Assembly (NCBI RefSeq): GCF_033115175.1
Contig: NC_084827.1
Location: forward strand, 146,561,701 to 146,625,700
Reading direction: 5' to 3'
DNA length: 64,000 nucleotides
From: Lepus europaeus
Lineage: Eukaryota > Chordata > Mammalia > Lagomorpha > Leporidae
Part shown: positions 23,159-34,474 of the stretch, piece after piece
Layout: every line of letters begins with the position of its first letter
Position numbering within the stretch: the first letter of the stretch is position 1
Program-made: the position numbers and the translations under genes
The notes under the pieces: model-generated
What the model was told of the DNA's origin: nothing
Database searches by the model: none
The model's input: the letters and a program-made list of their open reading frames with translations, nothing else

Positions 23159-23678
23159 AAATCAAGAAGAGGAGGAGAAGGAAGAAGAAGAAAATGTGGC
23201 ATATATATACACAATGGAATGTTATTTAGCCATTAAAAAGAACAACATTCTGACATTACAGCAAAATGAACAGAACTGGAGATCATTTTGTCAGGGAAAT
23301 AAGCCAGACACATAAAGACATGTGCTGCATGTTCTCTTATGTGGAAATTAAAAAACAAACAAACAAACAAAAAAAAACTTGTCTGAACATAGACTTGGAG
23401 CTACTAGAGACTAGGAAAGCTAGGAGAAGGGGCAGATGAAAAGTGGGAAAAAGGGTAACAAGGCACAGTTAGTAGTAGGTCTGGTGTTTCCTCAGCACGT
23501 GGGGCAACTGTAGGTCATAATAATACATACTACATAAAGAACTGGGGAAGAGCTGGTGGGCCCCAAACAAGGAGAAAGGGTGAGGCGGTGGGACACTGTC
23601 GAATCTGATCAGTTTATGCCACATGCACATGTCGTGATATCACCCTGTGCCCCATAAGGTGTACAAGAAGTACATTTT

Positions 23679-24030
23679 TTTTTACTGCAGTTTTTTTTTT
23701 TTAAAGATTTATTTATTTGAAAGCCAGAGTTAGAGAGAGAGAGGAGAGGTAGAGAGAAAGAGAAAAAGAGGTCTTCCTTCCATTAGTTCACTCCCCAGAT
23801 CACCGCACCTGCCAGAGCTGTGCTGATCCGAAGCCAGGAGCCAGGGGCTTCCTCCAGGCCTCTGACATGGGTGCAGGGGCCCCAGGACCTGGGTCATCCT
23901 CCACTGCTATCCCAGGCCATAGCAGAGAGATGGATCGGAAGAGGAGCAGCTGGGACTAGAACCAGCGCCCATATGGGATGCCAGAGCTTCAGGCCAGGGT
24001 TTTAACCCACTGTAGCATAGCACCAGCCCC
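23679..24030 (-). repeat. C-repeat SINE with target duplication
   Basis: Flanked by ACAAGAAGTACATTTT (from 23,663) and ACAAGTAGTACATTTT (24,031-24,046), 15 of 16 identical. Its 3' tail carries a non-A insert 'actgcag'. Confidence 0.92.
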
Positions 24031-24846
24031 ACAAGTAGTACATTTTAATTCAGATTTTTTAAAAGATAAAAAAACAAGTTAGTAACAAACTGGCAAAAAT
24101 CCTTCACAAAATGCTAATATGTAACTGAAAATAGTACATACCAGGTAGAATTTATCCCAGGGATGGAAAATTTGTCTATCATTTGAAAATTAGTCAATGT
24201 CATTTATTAAGAAATTAAAGAAATGCCATATGACAATTCCAGTAGAAAGGGAAAAACTGACAAAGTTTATCACTCACTCATGATTAAAAAATAAACTCAG
24301 CAAACCACAATTGACAAAGGACATCTATGACAAACCTACAACATATGTGTCCAATATTGAATATTTTCCTTTAATACAATGAAAAATACAAAGTTGAGAA
24401 CTCACTCCACTTCCACTTGTAAGAGGAATAAGCAGAGCTGTCTTTTTTCACAGGTGGTTTGATCATGCATGCAGAAAATCCTAAAGAATATGTAATAAAA
24501 AAGTACTAGATCTAACCTAGATCTGATTGAATTTTGTAATTAATGAATTAGTCAATCTTTTGCATTTCTATATAGTAGCAAACCAGAAAAATGAAATTTG
24601 AAATCCACTGTCACTTTGATAGCAACTCAAATATGAAATAATTGTAAATTCAGAGACAGATATATTAGGTTAATATTGAAAACTGCAGCACAGTGCTTAG
24701 ATAAATTAAAAAGCATACATAGAGAGAGATTCACAAATGTATAGTCACACAATTTCTGAAAAGCTCACCTAAACAATTTGGAGGTAGAACAGACTTTTTA
24801 GTAAACAAGGTTAGAAGTACATAATTGCATGTCAAAAAAACCTCTT

Positions 24847-25109
24847 GGCCGGTGCCGTGGCTCACTTGGCTAATCCTCCACCTGTGGTGCTGGTACTCTG
24901 GGTTCTAGTCCCGGTTGGGGCACCGGATTCTGTCCCGGTTGCCCCTCTTCCAATCCAGCTCTCTGCTGTGGCCCGGGAAGGCAGTGGAGGATGGCCCAAG
25001 TGCTTGGGCCCTGCACCCGCATGGGAGACCAGGAGGCGGCACCTGGCTCCTGGATTGGGATCAGCGCAGTAGCGGCCATTGGGGGATCAACCAATGGAAG
25101 GAAGACCTT

Positions 25110-25143
<34 letters not shown>

Positions 25144-25182
25144 ACTCTGCCTGACAAAACAACAACAACAACAACAACAAAA
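24847..25182 (+). repeat. Young C-repeat SINE with (AAC)n tail
   Basis: 'ggccggtgccgtggctcact' to 'ctgcctgacaaaac', then (CAA)n. The CT tract at 25,111-25,135 is a perfect microsatellite. Confidence 0.9.
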
Positions 25183-25854
25183 CGTCTCTTCAACTCCTAA
25201 CTAATATCATACACAAAGATTAAGAAAAATTGTATCAAGAACTTAAATGTAAAATTCAAAACGGTAAAATTTTCGCAAGAGAAAATCTGCAACCCTGGGA
25301 AAGAACGATTTCTTAGATTTAGACTATAAAAACCATGAATCACAAAACCAACAACAACAAGAAAGAGATAAGTTAATTTTATCAAAATTTAAAACTCCAA
25401 CATCTGAAACACACTACTAAGAAAACAAAAAGGCTGGGATAAGTTTCTATCTCCCTCCCCCACTCCATTATCCAGGTTTTCTGGATACAGACTGAAAAAT
25501 AAGTGCAAAAAAATTGCATTATTATTAAACAAATCCAGATTTTTTTCTTGACATTATTCCTAAACTACTGATACAGCATTTGCATTGTGCTATTAGAAGG
25601 GATCTAGAGATAATTTAAAGTATACAGGAGGATGTGGGTAGTTTATAACATGCTATTTTGCATAAAAGACTTGAGCATGTAAGGATTTTGGTACCTGAAG
25701 GAGGTTCTAGAACCAGTCCCCTGAAAATACTAAGTGATGCTTGTGGGTTCTGGATATATAAAAAAGATAATCTAGTTTTTCAATGAGAAAGTCACTTGAG
25801 CAAACTCACAAAAGATATTCATATACACAAATAGCCAGTAGCATATAAAAAGTT

Positions 25855-26167
25855 CAGTGATGGGCACAGTGGTACAATTGGTTAAGCCACCACTTGGGAT
25901 ACCTGAATCCCAAACCAGAGTGCCTAGTTGAGTCCCAGGTACTTTGTGCTTCTGAACCAGGTTCCTGCCAGCTCTCCTGGGAGGCTGATCATGGCCCAAC
26001 TACTTAGGTTCTTTCCACCCACGTGAGAGACGTGGATAGAGTTCCTGGCTCCTGGCTTCAGCTTGGGTTGGCCCTGGATGTTGTGAGCATTCGGAGAGTG
26101 AGCCCGTGAATGGAAGATCTCTGTCTTTCTTTTTCTGTAATTCCGTCCATTAAATAAAGCTTTCTAA
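25855..26167 (+). repeat. Old C-repeat SINE
   Basis: 'cagtgatgggcacagtggta' to 'ccattaaataaagctttct'. Confidence 0.78.
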
Positions 26168-26248
26168 AACAAGATTCTGAATTAAAAAGATGCTCTACAT
26201 CATTATTCATCAGGGAAATGCAAATTAAAACCATAAAGAATTATCAAT

Positions 26249-26562
26249 GGGCCGGTGCTGTGGCATAGTAGGTTAAGCCTCCGCCTGCGATACCGGCATT
26301 CCATATGGGTTCAGTTTGAGTCCTGGCTGCTCCATTTCTGATCCAGCTCCCTGCAGCAGAAGATGGGAAAGCAGCAGAAGTGGGCCCAGATTCTTGGGGC
26401 CTTGTACCTACGTGGGAGAGCCAGTAGCAGCTCCTGGCTTTGGATCGGCTCAGCTCCGGCCATTGCAGCCATTTGGGGAGTGAACCAGCAGATGGAAGAC
26501 TTCTCCCTGTCTCTGTAACTCTGCCTCTCAAATAAATCAATAAATCTTGGGAAAAAAAAATC
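26249..26562 (+). repeat. C-repeat SINE
   Basis: 'gggccggtgctgtggcatag' to 'caaataaatcaataaatctt'. It contains a small internal duplication around 'gcagcagaagatgggaaagcag' (26,352-26,380). Confidence 0.88.
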
Positions 26563-26926
26563 AACACACAATACAACCATTTAAATTTGCTAACAATCAA
26601 TCTGTCAATTCAAAGTGCTGGCAAGGATGGGGAACAACTGGAACTTTCATACACTGCTCATGAAAACTTAAAATGGTATAAAAACTCTGGAAGGCACACC
26701 TTAAATCATAAAGGACAGTTTCTTATAAAGTTAAACATCATGACAACCCGCAACTGAAGTCTTAAGTATTTACCCAAGAGAAATTAAATTACATGCCGAC
26801 ACAAAGGCCTAAAAGTAATTTTACCAGATTTACTCATAACAACCCAAAACTAAAATGGCTATAAACAGGTAACTAGATTAAAATTTTTTGATATATCATT
26901 CAATGAAATTCCACACAGTAATTTTT

Positions 26927-27242
26927 TAAAAAGATTTTTATTTTAATTTTTTGTAAGCAGAGTAACAGAGGGAGAGAGAGAGATCTTCCATCTACTGGTT
27001 CACTCTCCAACTGGCTCCAACAGCCTGAGGCTGGGACAGGCCAAAGCTGGGGACGTGGAGCTTCATCCAGGTCTCTCTCCAGGTGCCAAAGGGACAAAGT
27101 GGGCCATCCTCTGCTGATTTCCCAGGTGCTTTTGCAGGGAGCTGGATCAGAAGTGAAGCAGCCGGGACTTGGACTGGGGCCCATATGGGATGCTGGTGTC
27201 ACTTGCAGCAGCTTAACCCGCTATGCCACAATACCAGCCCCC
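26927..27242 (-). repeat. C-repeat SINE whose 5' border was hit by the solo LTR
   Basis: Its own target duplication is CACACAGTAATTTT (from 26,912) and CACATAGCAATTTT (27,659-27,672). The right copy is now separated from the SINE by the LTR, which dates the LTR as younger. Confidence 0.9.
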
Positions 27243-27245
27243 ACA

Positions 27246-27656
27246 TGTGGGGAACCACAGGCTGGCCACCTGTGAGAACCTCCTCATCTGCATAGCTTGC
27301 AGCAATCGGTCGACCACAAGGCCCACGAAAACAGCCAGGTTAAACAGATGAAACAGAATGGACTCTGCATAAACAACTTGGAGGAACCCGGTGAAACAGA
27401 TGAACTTTCGACCTGAGACTATACGCGTCCTTTCATCTGATTGGACGATACCAGCGTGAACTGCATGTGAAGAGAGCCGCTATTGGCTGTGGAGCGGATG
27501 CTCCATGGGACTTGGGGGTATAAAGGGACATTGGGAATTGGGCTTGGAGCTCCTCCTTCTCTTTCCTTCTGCCCCCACAAGTAAAAGTTCCTTGAGAACC
27601 GAGAAACAGTGACCATGTCGTGATTGCGTTGGACCCTTGCTGGCGAGGCTCCGACA
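27246..27656 (+). mobile_element. Solo LTR of an endogenous retrovirus (411 bp)
   Basis: It begins TGTGGGGAACC and ends GGCTCCGACA, the TG...CA form of an LTR. It is flanked by CCCACA (27240-27245) and CTCACA (27657-27662), a 6-bp duplication with one change, which is the size usual for class II (ERV2/betaretrovirus-like) insertions. Inside are two inverted CCAAT boxes (27,440 and 27,482), a TATA box TATAAA at 27,519 about 35 bases after the second, and an AGTAAA poly(A)-like signal near 27,580. No internal retroviral sequence is present, so it is a recombined solo LTR. It sits at the junction of a SINE and that SINE's own target duplication. Family naming is inference. Confidence 0.8.
27519..27524 (+). 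promoter_or_regulatory. TATA box of the solo LTR
   Basis: TATAAAGG after a G-run, inside the LTR U3 region. ATTGG (CCAAT reversed) lies about 35 and 77 bases upstream. Transcription would start near 27,550 toward the CpG island. Confidence 0.6.
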
Positions 27657-27662
27657 CTCACA

Positions 27663-28135
27663 TAGCAATTTTATTTTTTAAGAAGAACAAGCTGAGTGAT
27701 TATTAATGGGGAGTGTTTTTATGGGGTGATTGAAAAGTTTTTGCACTACAGCAAGCTGATGGTCTCATAACATTGTGATGACATTAAATAGTACTGAAGC
27801 GTACACTTTAAAATGGTTAATTATATGTGAATTTTCCCTCAAAGAAAGAAAATAACAAACTGCTGATGAAAGCAGGGGAGGCACGAGTTATCAATTTACA
27901 ACGATACACTATCACATGGTAAATATATCGGTTTAAATGATAGGGACTGACAACACCAGAACGGGCAAGCCGGTGAGCAAGTGTGACTCATACACTGCTG
28001 ATGGAAGTATCAAACGGCACAACTTCTTGGGAAAAGCTCTGATAGTTTCTCAGAAAACTAAACGTGTTCCTACTTCATGACACAGCAATTCCACTATGAA
28101 GTATTTAAAGCTTCCTGAGGGAAGAGCTTTTCATC
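27663..28135 (+). mobile_element. L1 ORF2/3' end relics
   Basis: 27673-27845 ends in the L1-like 'cactttaaaatggttaatt'. 27,860-28,130 then repeats an ORF2 C-terminal region ('tcatacactgctgatggaag', 'cagcaattccactatgaag'), so a second L1 3' fragment follows the first. Confidence 0.6.
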
Positions 28136-29719
28136 TGTTTGTAAGCAAATAGTGCAGGACATGTAGTAAACACTCAGTTAATATTTAGAGATGCATGCCA
28201 ATATACTTATTTTATCATTATTGTAATAAAAAGTGTTCTAAATATATTAATATCCATATGAATAAAAATGTGATATATTTATATGACAGAATGCCATCTA
28301 AATCAATTAAAACAAGTATGCTATTGACTAGAATTATTAGTATCAACCCAAATAAATTTTAAAAACACTGATAAAACAGTATACCCAATATAGCATAATT
28401 GAAAATTTTTAAACATATGCCATGTTAATGGACATGCATAAATTTCTTAAAAATACAAAACACAAACTCATGATGATAAATACCTGGTTAGAGATAGTAG
28501 GATTGGAGTAGTAGGAAAAAGAAGCTTTAGCTTATTGGAAATATTTTATTTCCTCACTTAATACTAGAAAGTACTATGACAAAATATTCATGTAGGCTGT
28601 TATAAATATAGATACTGACATTGCATTACGTTAGTGTTTGTTTTCTCTCACTTTTCTCAGTTAAATGAATAATTAAATGAACAAAAAAACCTTGTGGTAT
28701 ATGCAAGCAAGTCAACAACAGCAAAACAACAATGAAACAATGAGAGCTACAGAAGGTGACTAACTTTTAAGGGTAAATATTGGATCCAAACAGAAGTCTG
28801 AAAAAAAGGCAAAACTCAAGGGATAAAAAAGAGAATACGGATATTACTCAATAGCAAAAGCCAGTTCACAGTATGTACTGATGCTGAAAAACTTTTCACA
28901 ACCCCATCTGTTGCTATCACACATGAAAAAGTAAAGTTTTAAAGGAAACACAATGAGTACCGAAAAAAGTAAAGTATGCAAGAAAACAACAAGTGATGGA
29001 TCACACAATGAAATAAAAATGTTAGTAGCAGAGTAGAACAGTGTTACTAATCATTTTATATCTGATACTTGGATATCCTCTGCTAGTTCAGTTACTAGTA
29101 TAAATTTGAATTGTTTTATGAGAAATACTTTTCCTAAAAATGTGCCATCCTACCTTTTCCACCAATCTCATTGCTGCAGTTCTGCCTTTGGGCTAAAGTC
29201 TGAGCACCCCTCTAACTCTAAAATTATAAAGATTTGCCTGGCAATTATAACTACTGGTAATTAGAACAATGCCTTCACGTGGCTATTTCATTGGCTAAAT
29301 GTCCAATCATTGTACACTATTAAATACAAAGAGTTCAAAGAATACTAGGTATGTTAGGCACAGGAAACACACACACAAGGGTTAAACATTTGGTCATATA
29401 AAAATGCATACATACCATTAGGAGACTTATTTTTGGCCGACAAATGTATAATTAACTCTCCCTAAAGGATGAGGCACCTGTGGCTACTCCATAAATATTG
29501 ATGTGAAGAGGATTAAAGTAATATCGCCTTACAGTACGTTGCCTGAGCAAGAACCAAATAAATCAATATATAAATATTTAGGGGAAAATTAAAAAAAAAA
29601 AAAACACCAAAAACCAGACTGCGCAAAAAAACGTTATCTTCCCAACAAGCTATTCCACAGTGACCCACAGTTTCCAACAGCTTGTAGGCTCTGTACATCA
29701 GGATCATCTGTGACACGAA
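28136..29719. other. AT-rich SINE-free stretch left of the CpG island
   Basis: No gene or confident repeat. One minus-strand frame reaches 29,513 from inside the island but has no recognisable protein. Confidence 0.5.
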
Positions 29720-29987
29720 AAATAATTGCGCCCCCTCTGCTGGCAAAGCCACAGCATCGCGGGTGAGCTGCCAAGGTGGCTCTCCCCGCCCTCTCCATCC
29801 TCCTCGGAGCGTCACGTATGTGACCACTGACGGATCCAGGGCACCTGACCGGACGATCCGCCTTTCCGGGGCACCCATCCGCGCAGTGGGCTCCCTCGGG
29901 AGCCCGTGCATTCCGCAGCTCACCCTAACCGCACTTGTAACTAGTTTGTGTTTTTGCCAATGGGGAGCCGATTAATGTCAGCCCCAT

Positions 29988-30022
29988 AATAAAATAATAA
30001 TAATAATAATAATATAATAAAA
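29988..30022. repeat. (TAA)n microsatellite in the CpG island
   Basis: About nine imperfect AAT/TAA units between the two GC-rich lobes. Confidence 0.9.
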
Positions 30023-30448
30023 AGAAGCACATCACGGACAGGAGGCCAGCAGCGAAGCACCTGCCTCCATTAGAAGCCGTCCCCACCTTGGAGACAAATC
30101 ACCAAACGAGCCTCAGGCCTCTGCGCTCGGTCCCCCAGCCAGGGCCAGCGTGGGTGGAAGCGCCCTGGGGACCCCAGAGGACCCAGCCACGCCACGGGCT
30201 ACTCCTTGGCGGTTCCGCGCGCCGGGAGCCGGCCGAGCTGTTTGGGCCAAGGCTTCGCCCAGACGAAAGGCCGCCGGGGCCGAGGTCCCCGAGGGAGCCG
30301 GCCGGGCCCCAGGAGACCCGCATGCGCGCGTGGCCAGCGCCTCCCGAGGCGCCCCCACCTCCCGGCGTCGCCATGGGAACCCAGGGTTTGGCCTCCCGGC
30401 CGGACCGCCGCCCCCAAGGGAGGGGCGGACGGGAGGCCGCAGAAGCTC

Positions 30449-30453
30449 ACCGC
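30449..30453 (-). promoter_or_regulatory. Candidate splice donor of an untranslated first exon
   Basis: Reads GCG|GTGAGCTTC on the minus strand inside the island. It is the best-looking minus-strand donor in the main lobe and would suit a 5' UTR exon of the gene to the left. Not proven. Confidence 0.25.
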
Positions 30454-30910
30454 GACGCCAGAGCCGCGCCGCGCCGCTCCTCCGTCGCCTCGGGTGGCGC
30501 TCGGCCGCGCGGGGGTCGGTCCCGACACGCGTTCCGGCGGCCTCCCGCGAGCCCCGCGACGCCGCCCGTGCCCCTCCGCGCCAGTGCGTGGAGGTGTCGG
30601 GCTCCGCTGCGGGAGGCGGGGACTGCAACCCCGCGCCCGCGTTTGCGCCCGCTTGTGCTCTAGCAGAACCCCGCTGGGGGCCCGGCCCCGCACCACCCCC
30701 TGTCCCTGTCCGGGGCCCTCGCTACTTAATAAAACCGGTCAGAACTGGGCAGGGCGGGACTGACTGTGAGGCCTCTGAGGCGTGGGTAAGTGGCAGGAGT
30801 CCTTAGCCCGAGTCTCTCCCAGCGTCCTCGCAACCCACGATGCACCTGCTGGGCCCTCGGCGCTCGCCTCCTCGGGCGCTCGCCACGCGGGGAGTGTTCA
30901 CGCGCTGAGC

Positions 30911-31610
30911 TAACTCCCATTTTATAGGCTGAAGGATGACTAAGTTAACAATTCCTGATAACTTACCTTAAGGGTGCATATTCATAGCCGTCATTTTTTG
31001 TGATAAATGTGTCCACAAGAGTAAAAAGAAATTGGTGGAAAATGTCAGAAAAAAAAAAAAGGAATAAAGCAAAAGTGAAACTGTTGTGGGGCGATAATGC
31101 AGTAAATTCCAGGTGCTTTACTTCAAAAGATGACTCCCAAATTTACAGCAGCTTTCCTAACACTTTGCAGAATGTGAATTAATTACAGCTGTGACACACA
31201 GGCTCTAAGAAAAACCTTCTATTTGAGGTAGTAACTACATTCGTTCAAAGGTGCAAGGCATAAAGATGGGGTAAGATTCTAGAATATTCATTTTACAACG
31301 TACTCATCCTAAAAACCTGAAAAAGTCATTTTAGAATAGGAAAAGGAGTAGTTAATTATGCTACAAAGGGATAATTTAGAACAAAAATATTAAGATGTGG
31401 AATGGTGACTACTTGAGAAAGTATATCCAAAATGTTGATATGTCTTTTTTTAAAGGAAAGGTCTCCTCAATCTTTCAAAACCCAGATCCTTGACAGCTAA
31501 GAATTAGCATTTGGCAAACATGGATATTGCTGTGCTTCATCAGGATTTGCCCCGACTTGGGGAAGTTTGGCCTCCTTCCTAAGGGGATAAGGCTTCTGCC
31601 GGTCAACACC
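30911..31610. other. Unassigned sequence right of the CpG island
   Basis: No repeat recognised. A 60-codon plus-strand frame at 31,000 has a lysine-rich, non-homologous product and is not called. A perfect minus-strand donor-like AAG|GTAAGT occurs at 30,967-30,960. Confidence 0.5.
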
Positions 31611-31622
31611 TAAAAGTAATTA

Positions 31623-31946
31623 GGTGGGGCTGGTGCTGTGGCAGAGCAGGTAAAGCCACTGCCTGCAGTGCCAGCATCCCGTATGGGTGCCGGTTTGAGA
31701 CCCGGCTGCTCCACTTCTATCCAGCTCTCTGCTATGGCCTGGGAAAGCAATGGATGATGACCCGAGTCCTTGGGCCCCTGAACCCACATGGGAGAAGTTC
31801 CTGGCTCCTGGCTTCGGATTGGTGCAGCTCCAGCTGTTATGGCCAATTGTCCCGGGAGTGAACAGCGATGGAAGACCTCTCTCTCTCTGCCTCTCCTTCT
31901 CTGTGTAACTCTTTCAAATAAAGAAAGAAATCTTAAAAAAGAAAAG
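31623..31946 (+). repeat. C-repeat SINE with target duplication
   Basis: Flanked by TAAAAGTAATTA at 31611-31622 and 31947-31958, 12 of 12. It is the first SINE to the right of the CpG island. Confidence 0.94.
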
Positions 31947-31958
31947 TAAAAGTAATTA

Positions 31959-33621
31959 TCTGCCTGGCTGATAACCGGCTGTCCTGGTTAGATGCAGAGC
32001 TGCTCTTACCTTGGGCGTTTCCACAGCCTCATCACCCAGCACAGTGTGGTCCTCAAGGATTGTTTACTCCATCGATGAATGAATGGAGACAAGCAGCCAG
32101 TGGGCCCCTGAAGAACTGAACATCTTTCTCCTCAGGGACTGTCATCTGGTAAGCAAGGCCTGTTATGCCCTATGGTATGTTTCTTGGGATGTTTTAGGTA
32201 ATGTGCTTTCCAAGAGTGAAGCCTAATTCAATCTAAAGCAGAGACAGGTCCTCCAAGGGACATACCAGAAGTCAGAATGGTTACTAGGGGCCAAGAGTGC
32301 AGGTTTTGTTCACTTAGTTGGGGGAGATTATAGAAAGATACACTATGTTTCCAAACTGCCATAGATGTGGCATTTGTAGATAATCACTTTTTCTTCTTTG
32401 CAATTTGTTAAGAAACTCCTGCAAGTGATGGCACAGTGTAGGAGTGGCTGCAGTGATGTAGATAGAGCCACTAATGGTCCTGGGCAGGAATCAGGTGACA
32501 TGATATTTGATAAACATGGAATGAATTATCTTCCTTTAGCTGTTGGACTGATAAGGAGATATTTAAATGGTTTGTACTAGTCCCTTAACAAATAAATGAG
32601 GTCACACAGTACTTAAATTCCAGTGTTCCACTAAAAAATTTTAATGAAAATTTAACACTTAAAATATTTCTATATGGGAGGATTTAATTTTATTGAGAAG
32701 CACAAACATGAATAGAATTGACATTTCACTATCAATGTAGAACACTTAGTATAAATATAAGCAGTGGTTTTCTCCATGTAGGCCTACAAGCTAACTAGAA
32801 CAGAGTATTAGATGACTTGGAATGTGGGGCTCCACATGGTAGATCCAAAGCCCCATTTCTTTAGAGTGGTGATCTTTACTTTTTGCATTATGGAGGCATA
32901 TTTCTGGTTCATGTCCCAAATAAAACCTCAGTTCATATTAGAAAATGCATTAAAAGTTACTTCACCCTTTTGCACTATTTTACTAAAGGGTCAGTGAATC
33001 ATTAGGCCGTATGTCATGGAAATAACCCCATTTCTTCCAGGTGCTCCCCTTTGTGATCTTGGGGTCTTACCAAAGAAGTCAGAAGCATTAAGTGGCAGTG
33101 AGGGCGTGGATGAACTGTCTTCCAAGGAGCCAGGACTTTGATGCAAGTTAAACATGTTCTCGCTCCCCTACTATATTTTTGTTTATTCAAGACTAGAATT
33201 AGATACAGTAATAAGATTTTTTTTTTAACAAATGTGAAATGTTATAGACAATATAAAGGAAGTATTTCCTTTCCTTGAAACAACCGTTACATTTAATATT
33301 GTATTGATGTTATTAACACGTGGAATTGTTGACATGCTTCTGGACTTTCTGTCAGATTGTATCTAACAAGATCGTTTCTCTGCAGCTCTTATTACTCAGC
33401 AGCAGTCCTCCTAGCTCCATTATTAACTGGCTGTGTACCTGTACGCTGGCTCCCTAACCTGCCTGGACTGTGCTTTCCTTTAGTAACATGAGTTATTTTA
33501 TTTCTAAAGTTCCTTTTTACTTAAATACAATTCCTATAGGAAAGTAATAACCCTTTAAAGTATATACTTATATATTATTGCAGTAATTAGTAATATACTA
33601 GTAAGCATAAGTAACCTTTTT
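31959..33621. other. Unassigned intergenic sequence
   Basis: About 1.7 kb without a recognised repeat or gene. A 60-codon frame at 32,398-32,580 was examined and not matched to any family. Confidence 0.5.
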
Positions 33622-33948
33622 CTTTTTTAAAAAAAAGATTTGAGAGGGAAATGAAAGGGAGGGAAAGAGGGAAAGATATCTTCTGTACACTGGTTCGTTC
33701 CCCAAATGCCTAATGGCCACAACAGCTGGCGCTGGGCCAGGTTGAAGCCAGGAGCCAAGAACTCCAGCTAGGTCTCCCACAGGGGTGGCTCAAGCCTAAG
33801 CACTTGAGCCATTATCCACTGCCTTCCAGGATGCATATTACCAAGAAGCTGGACTGGAAGCAAAACAGCCAGGACTCCACCAGGCACTTCGACATGGGAT
33901 GTGGGCAACTCAAGCAGCAGCTTAACTCCCAGCACAATATCCAGCCCT
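33622..33948 (-). repeat. Old C-repeat SINE
   Basis: From 'aaaaaagatttgagagggaa' to 'cagcacaatatccagccct'. Confidence 0.78.
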
Positions 33949-34125
33949 AGTAAAAGTAATCTTGAGATGATTTAAGGTATTCACGAGGATGTGCATTTGC
34001 TGTATGTAAATACTATGCTATTTGCATAAGGGACTTGACCATATGAAGATTTGGATATCTATGGGGATCTTGAAACCCATCTATCATGATACCAGTGATG
34101 ACTGTATTGGTTAAGAACTAGAGAT

Positions 34126-34371
34126 AGGTGCCAGCATTGTGGCATAGCCAGTAAAACTGCCGCCTGCAATGCCAGTGTCCCCTATGGGCACCAGTTCATA
34201 TCCTGGTTGCTCCACTTTGCTGATGGTCTGGGAAAAGCAGTAAAGGATGCTCCACATGTTTGGTTCCCTGCCACCCACATGGAAGACCTGGAAGAAGCTC
34301 AAACTAGCGCCCATATGGGATGCTAGCGTTGCAGGCTGTAGCTTTACCCACTATGCCATGACACTGGCCCC
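34126..34371. repeat. Foldback SINE: plus-strand head joined to minus-strand head
   Basis: 34126-34300 reads as a plus-strand C-repeat to 'gacctggaagaagctc'. It then switches at 34,301 to the minus-strand head 'aaactagcgcccatatggga', ending 'ccatgacactggcccc'. The outer ~70 bases are inverted copies around a ~105-base loop. Confidence 0.85.
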
Positions 34372-34474
34372 AGTGCCATTCTTATAGACACCACAATAAT
34401 ATACTCTCACAAATCTGTGAATCAGTTGAGAAGACACTAGAACAAAAACAACTTAATTGTTTTAATTTTTATTT

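Larger units (their letters stand above)
18546..23678 (+). mobile_element. Ancient L1 ORF2 and 3' end in pieces
   Basis: L1 text at 18546-19328 (reverse transcriptase region, 'gaccaatttccttgatgaat'), 19670-20121 ('ttcaacattgtattggaag'), 20429-20754, 21099-22051 ('cttcaataaacagtgctggg'), 22337-22531 and 23159-23678 ('ggaatgttatttagccatta', then 3' UTR), all plus strand and in ORF2 order. Six SINEs interrupt it. Full of stops. Confidence 0.85.
24047..26926 (+). mobile_element. Older L1 ORF2 relic in pieces
   Basis: A second, more diverged ORF2 copy: 24047-24846 ('gtagaatttatcccagggat' landmark), 25183-25854, 26168-26249 ('catcagggaaatgcaaatta') and 26563-26926 ('gtgctggcaaggatggggaa'). It continues beyond the solo LTR at 27,663. 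Confidence 0.75.
29720..30910. promoter_or_regulatory. CpG island, probable promoter of the gene next to WDR12 (ICA1L by synteny)
   Basis: In an AT-rich window this stretch is sharply GC-rich with dense CpG, for example 14 CpGs in the 60 bases from 30,481. It has GC boxes (ggggcgg near 30,422; gggcgg near 30,752), an NRF1-like CGCATGCGCG at about 30,319 and a near-palindromic GTCACGTATGTGAC at about 29,811. An AT-rich (TAA)n stretch at 29,985-30,022 splits it into a small left lobe and a large right lobe. No SINE lies between 27.7 and 31.6 kb, typical of active promoters. On human chromosome 2q33 the gene downstream of WDR12 on the same strand is ICA1L, so this may be its untranslated first exon, leaving 1-29 kb as intron 1. 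A minus-strand donor GCG|GTGAGC sits at 30,450. The gene assignment is inference; the island itself is plain. Confidence 0.85.

Noticed and set aside
30088..30806. Long open frames of 165-218 codons on both strands in the CpG island
   Set aside because: Overlapping open frames in nearly all phases with Arg/Pro/Gly/Ala-rich products are expected where stop codons are rare because of GC content. No domain or homology is recognisable.
32136..32148. 13-base plus-strand micro-exon (ctcag ... GTAAGC)
   Set aside because: Acceptor and donor look good, but 13 bases with no neighbouring exons or frame to join is easily chance.
32398..32580. 60-codon frame in single-copy sequence
   Set aside because: The product does not resemble a family I know, and its length is within chance expectation.
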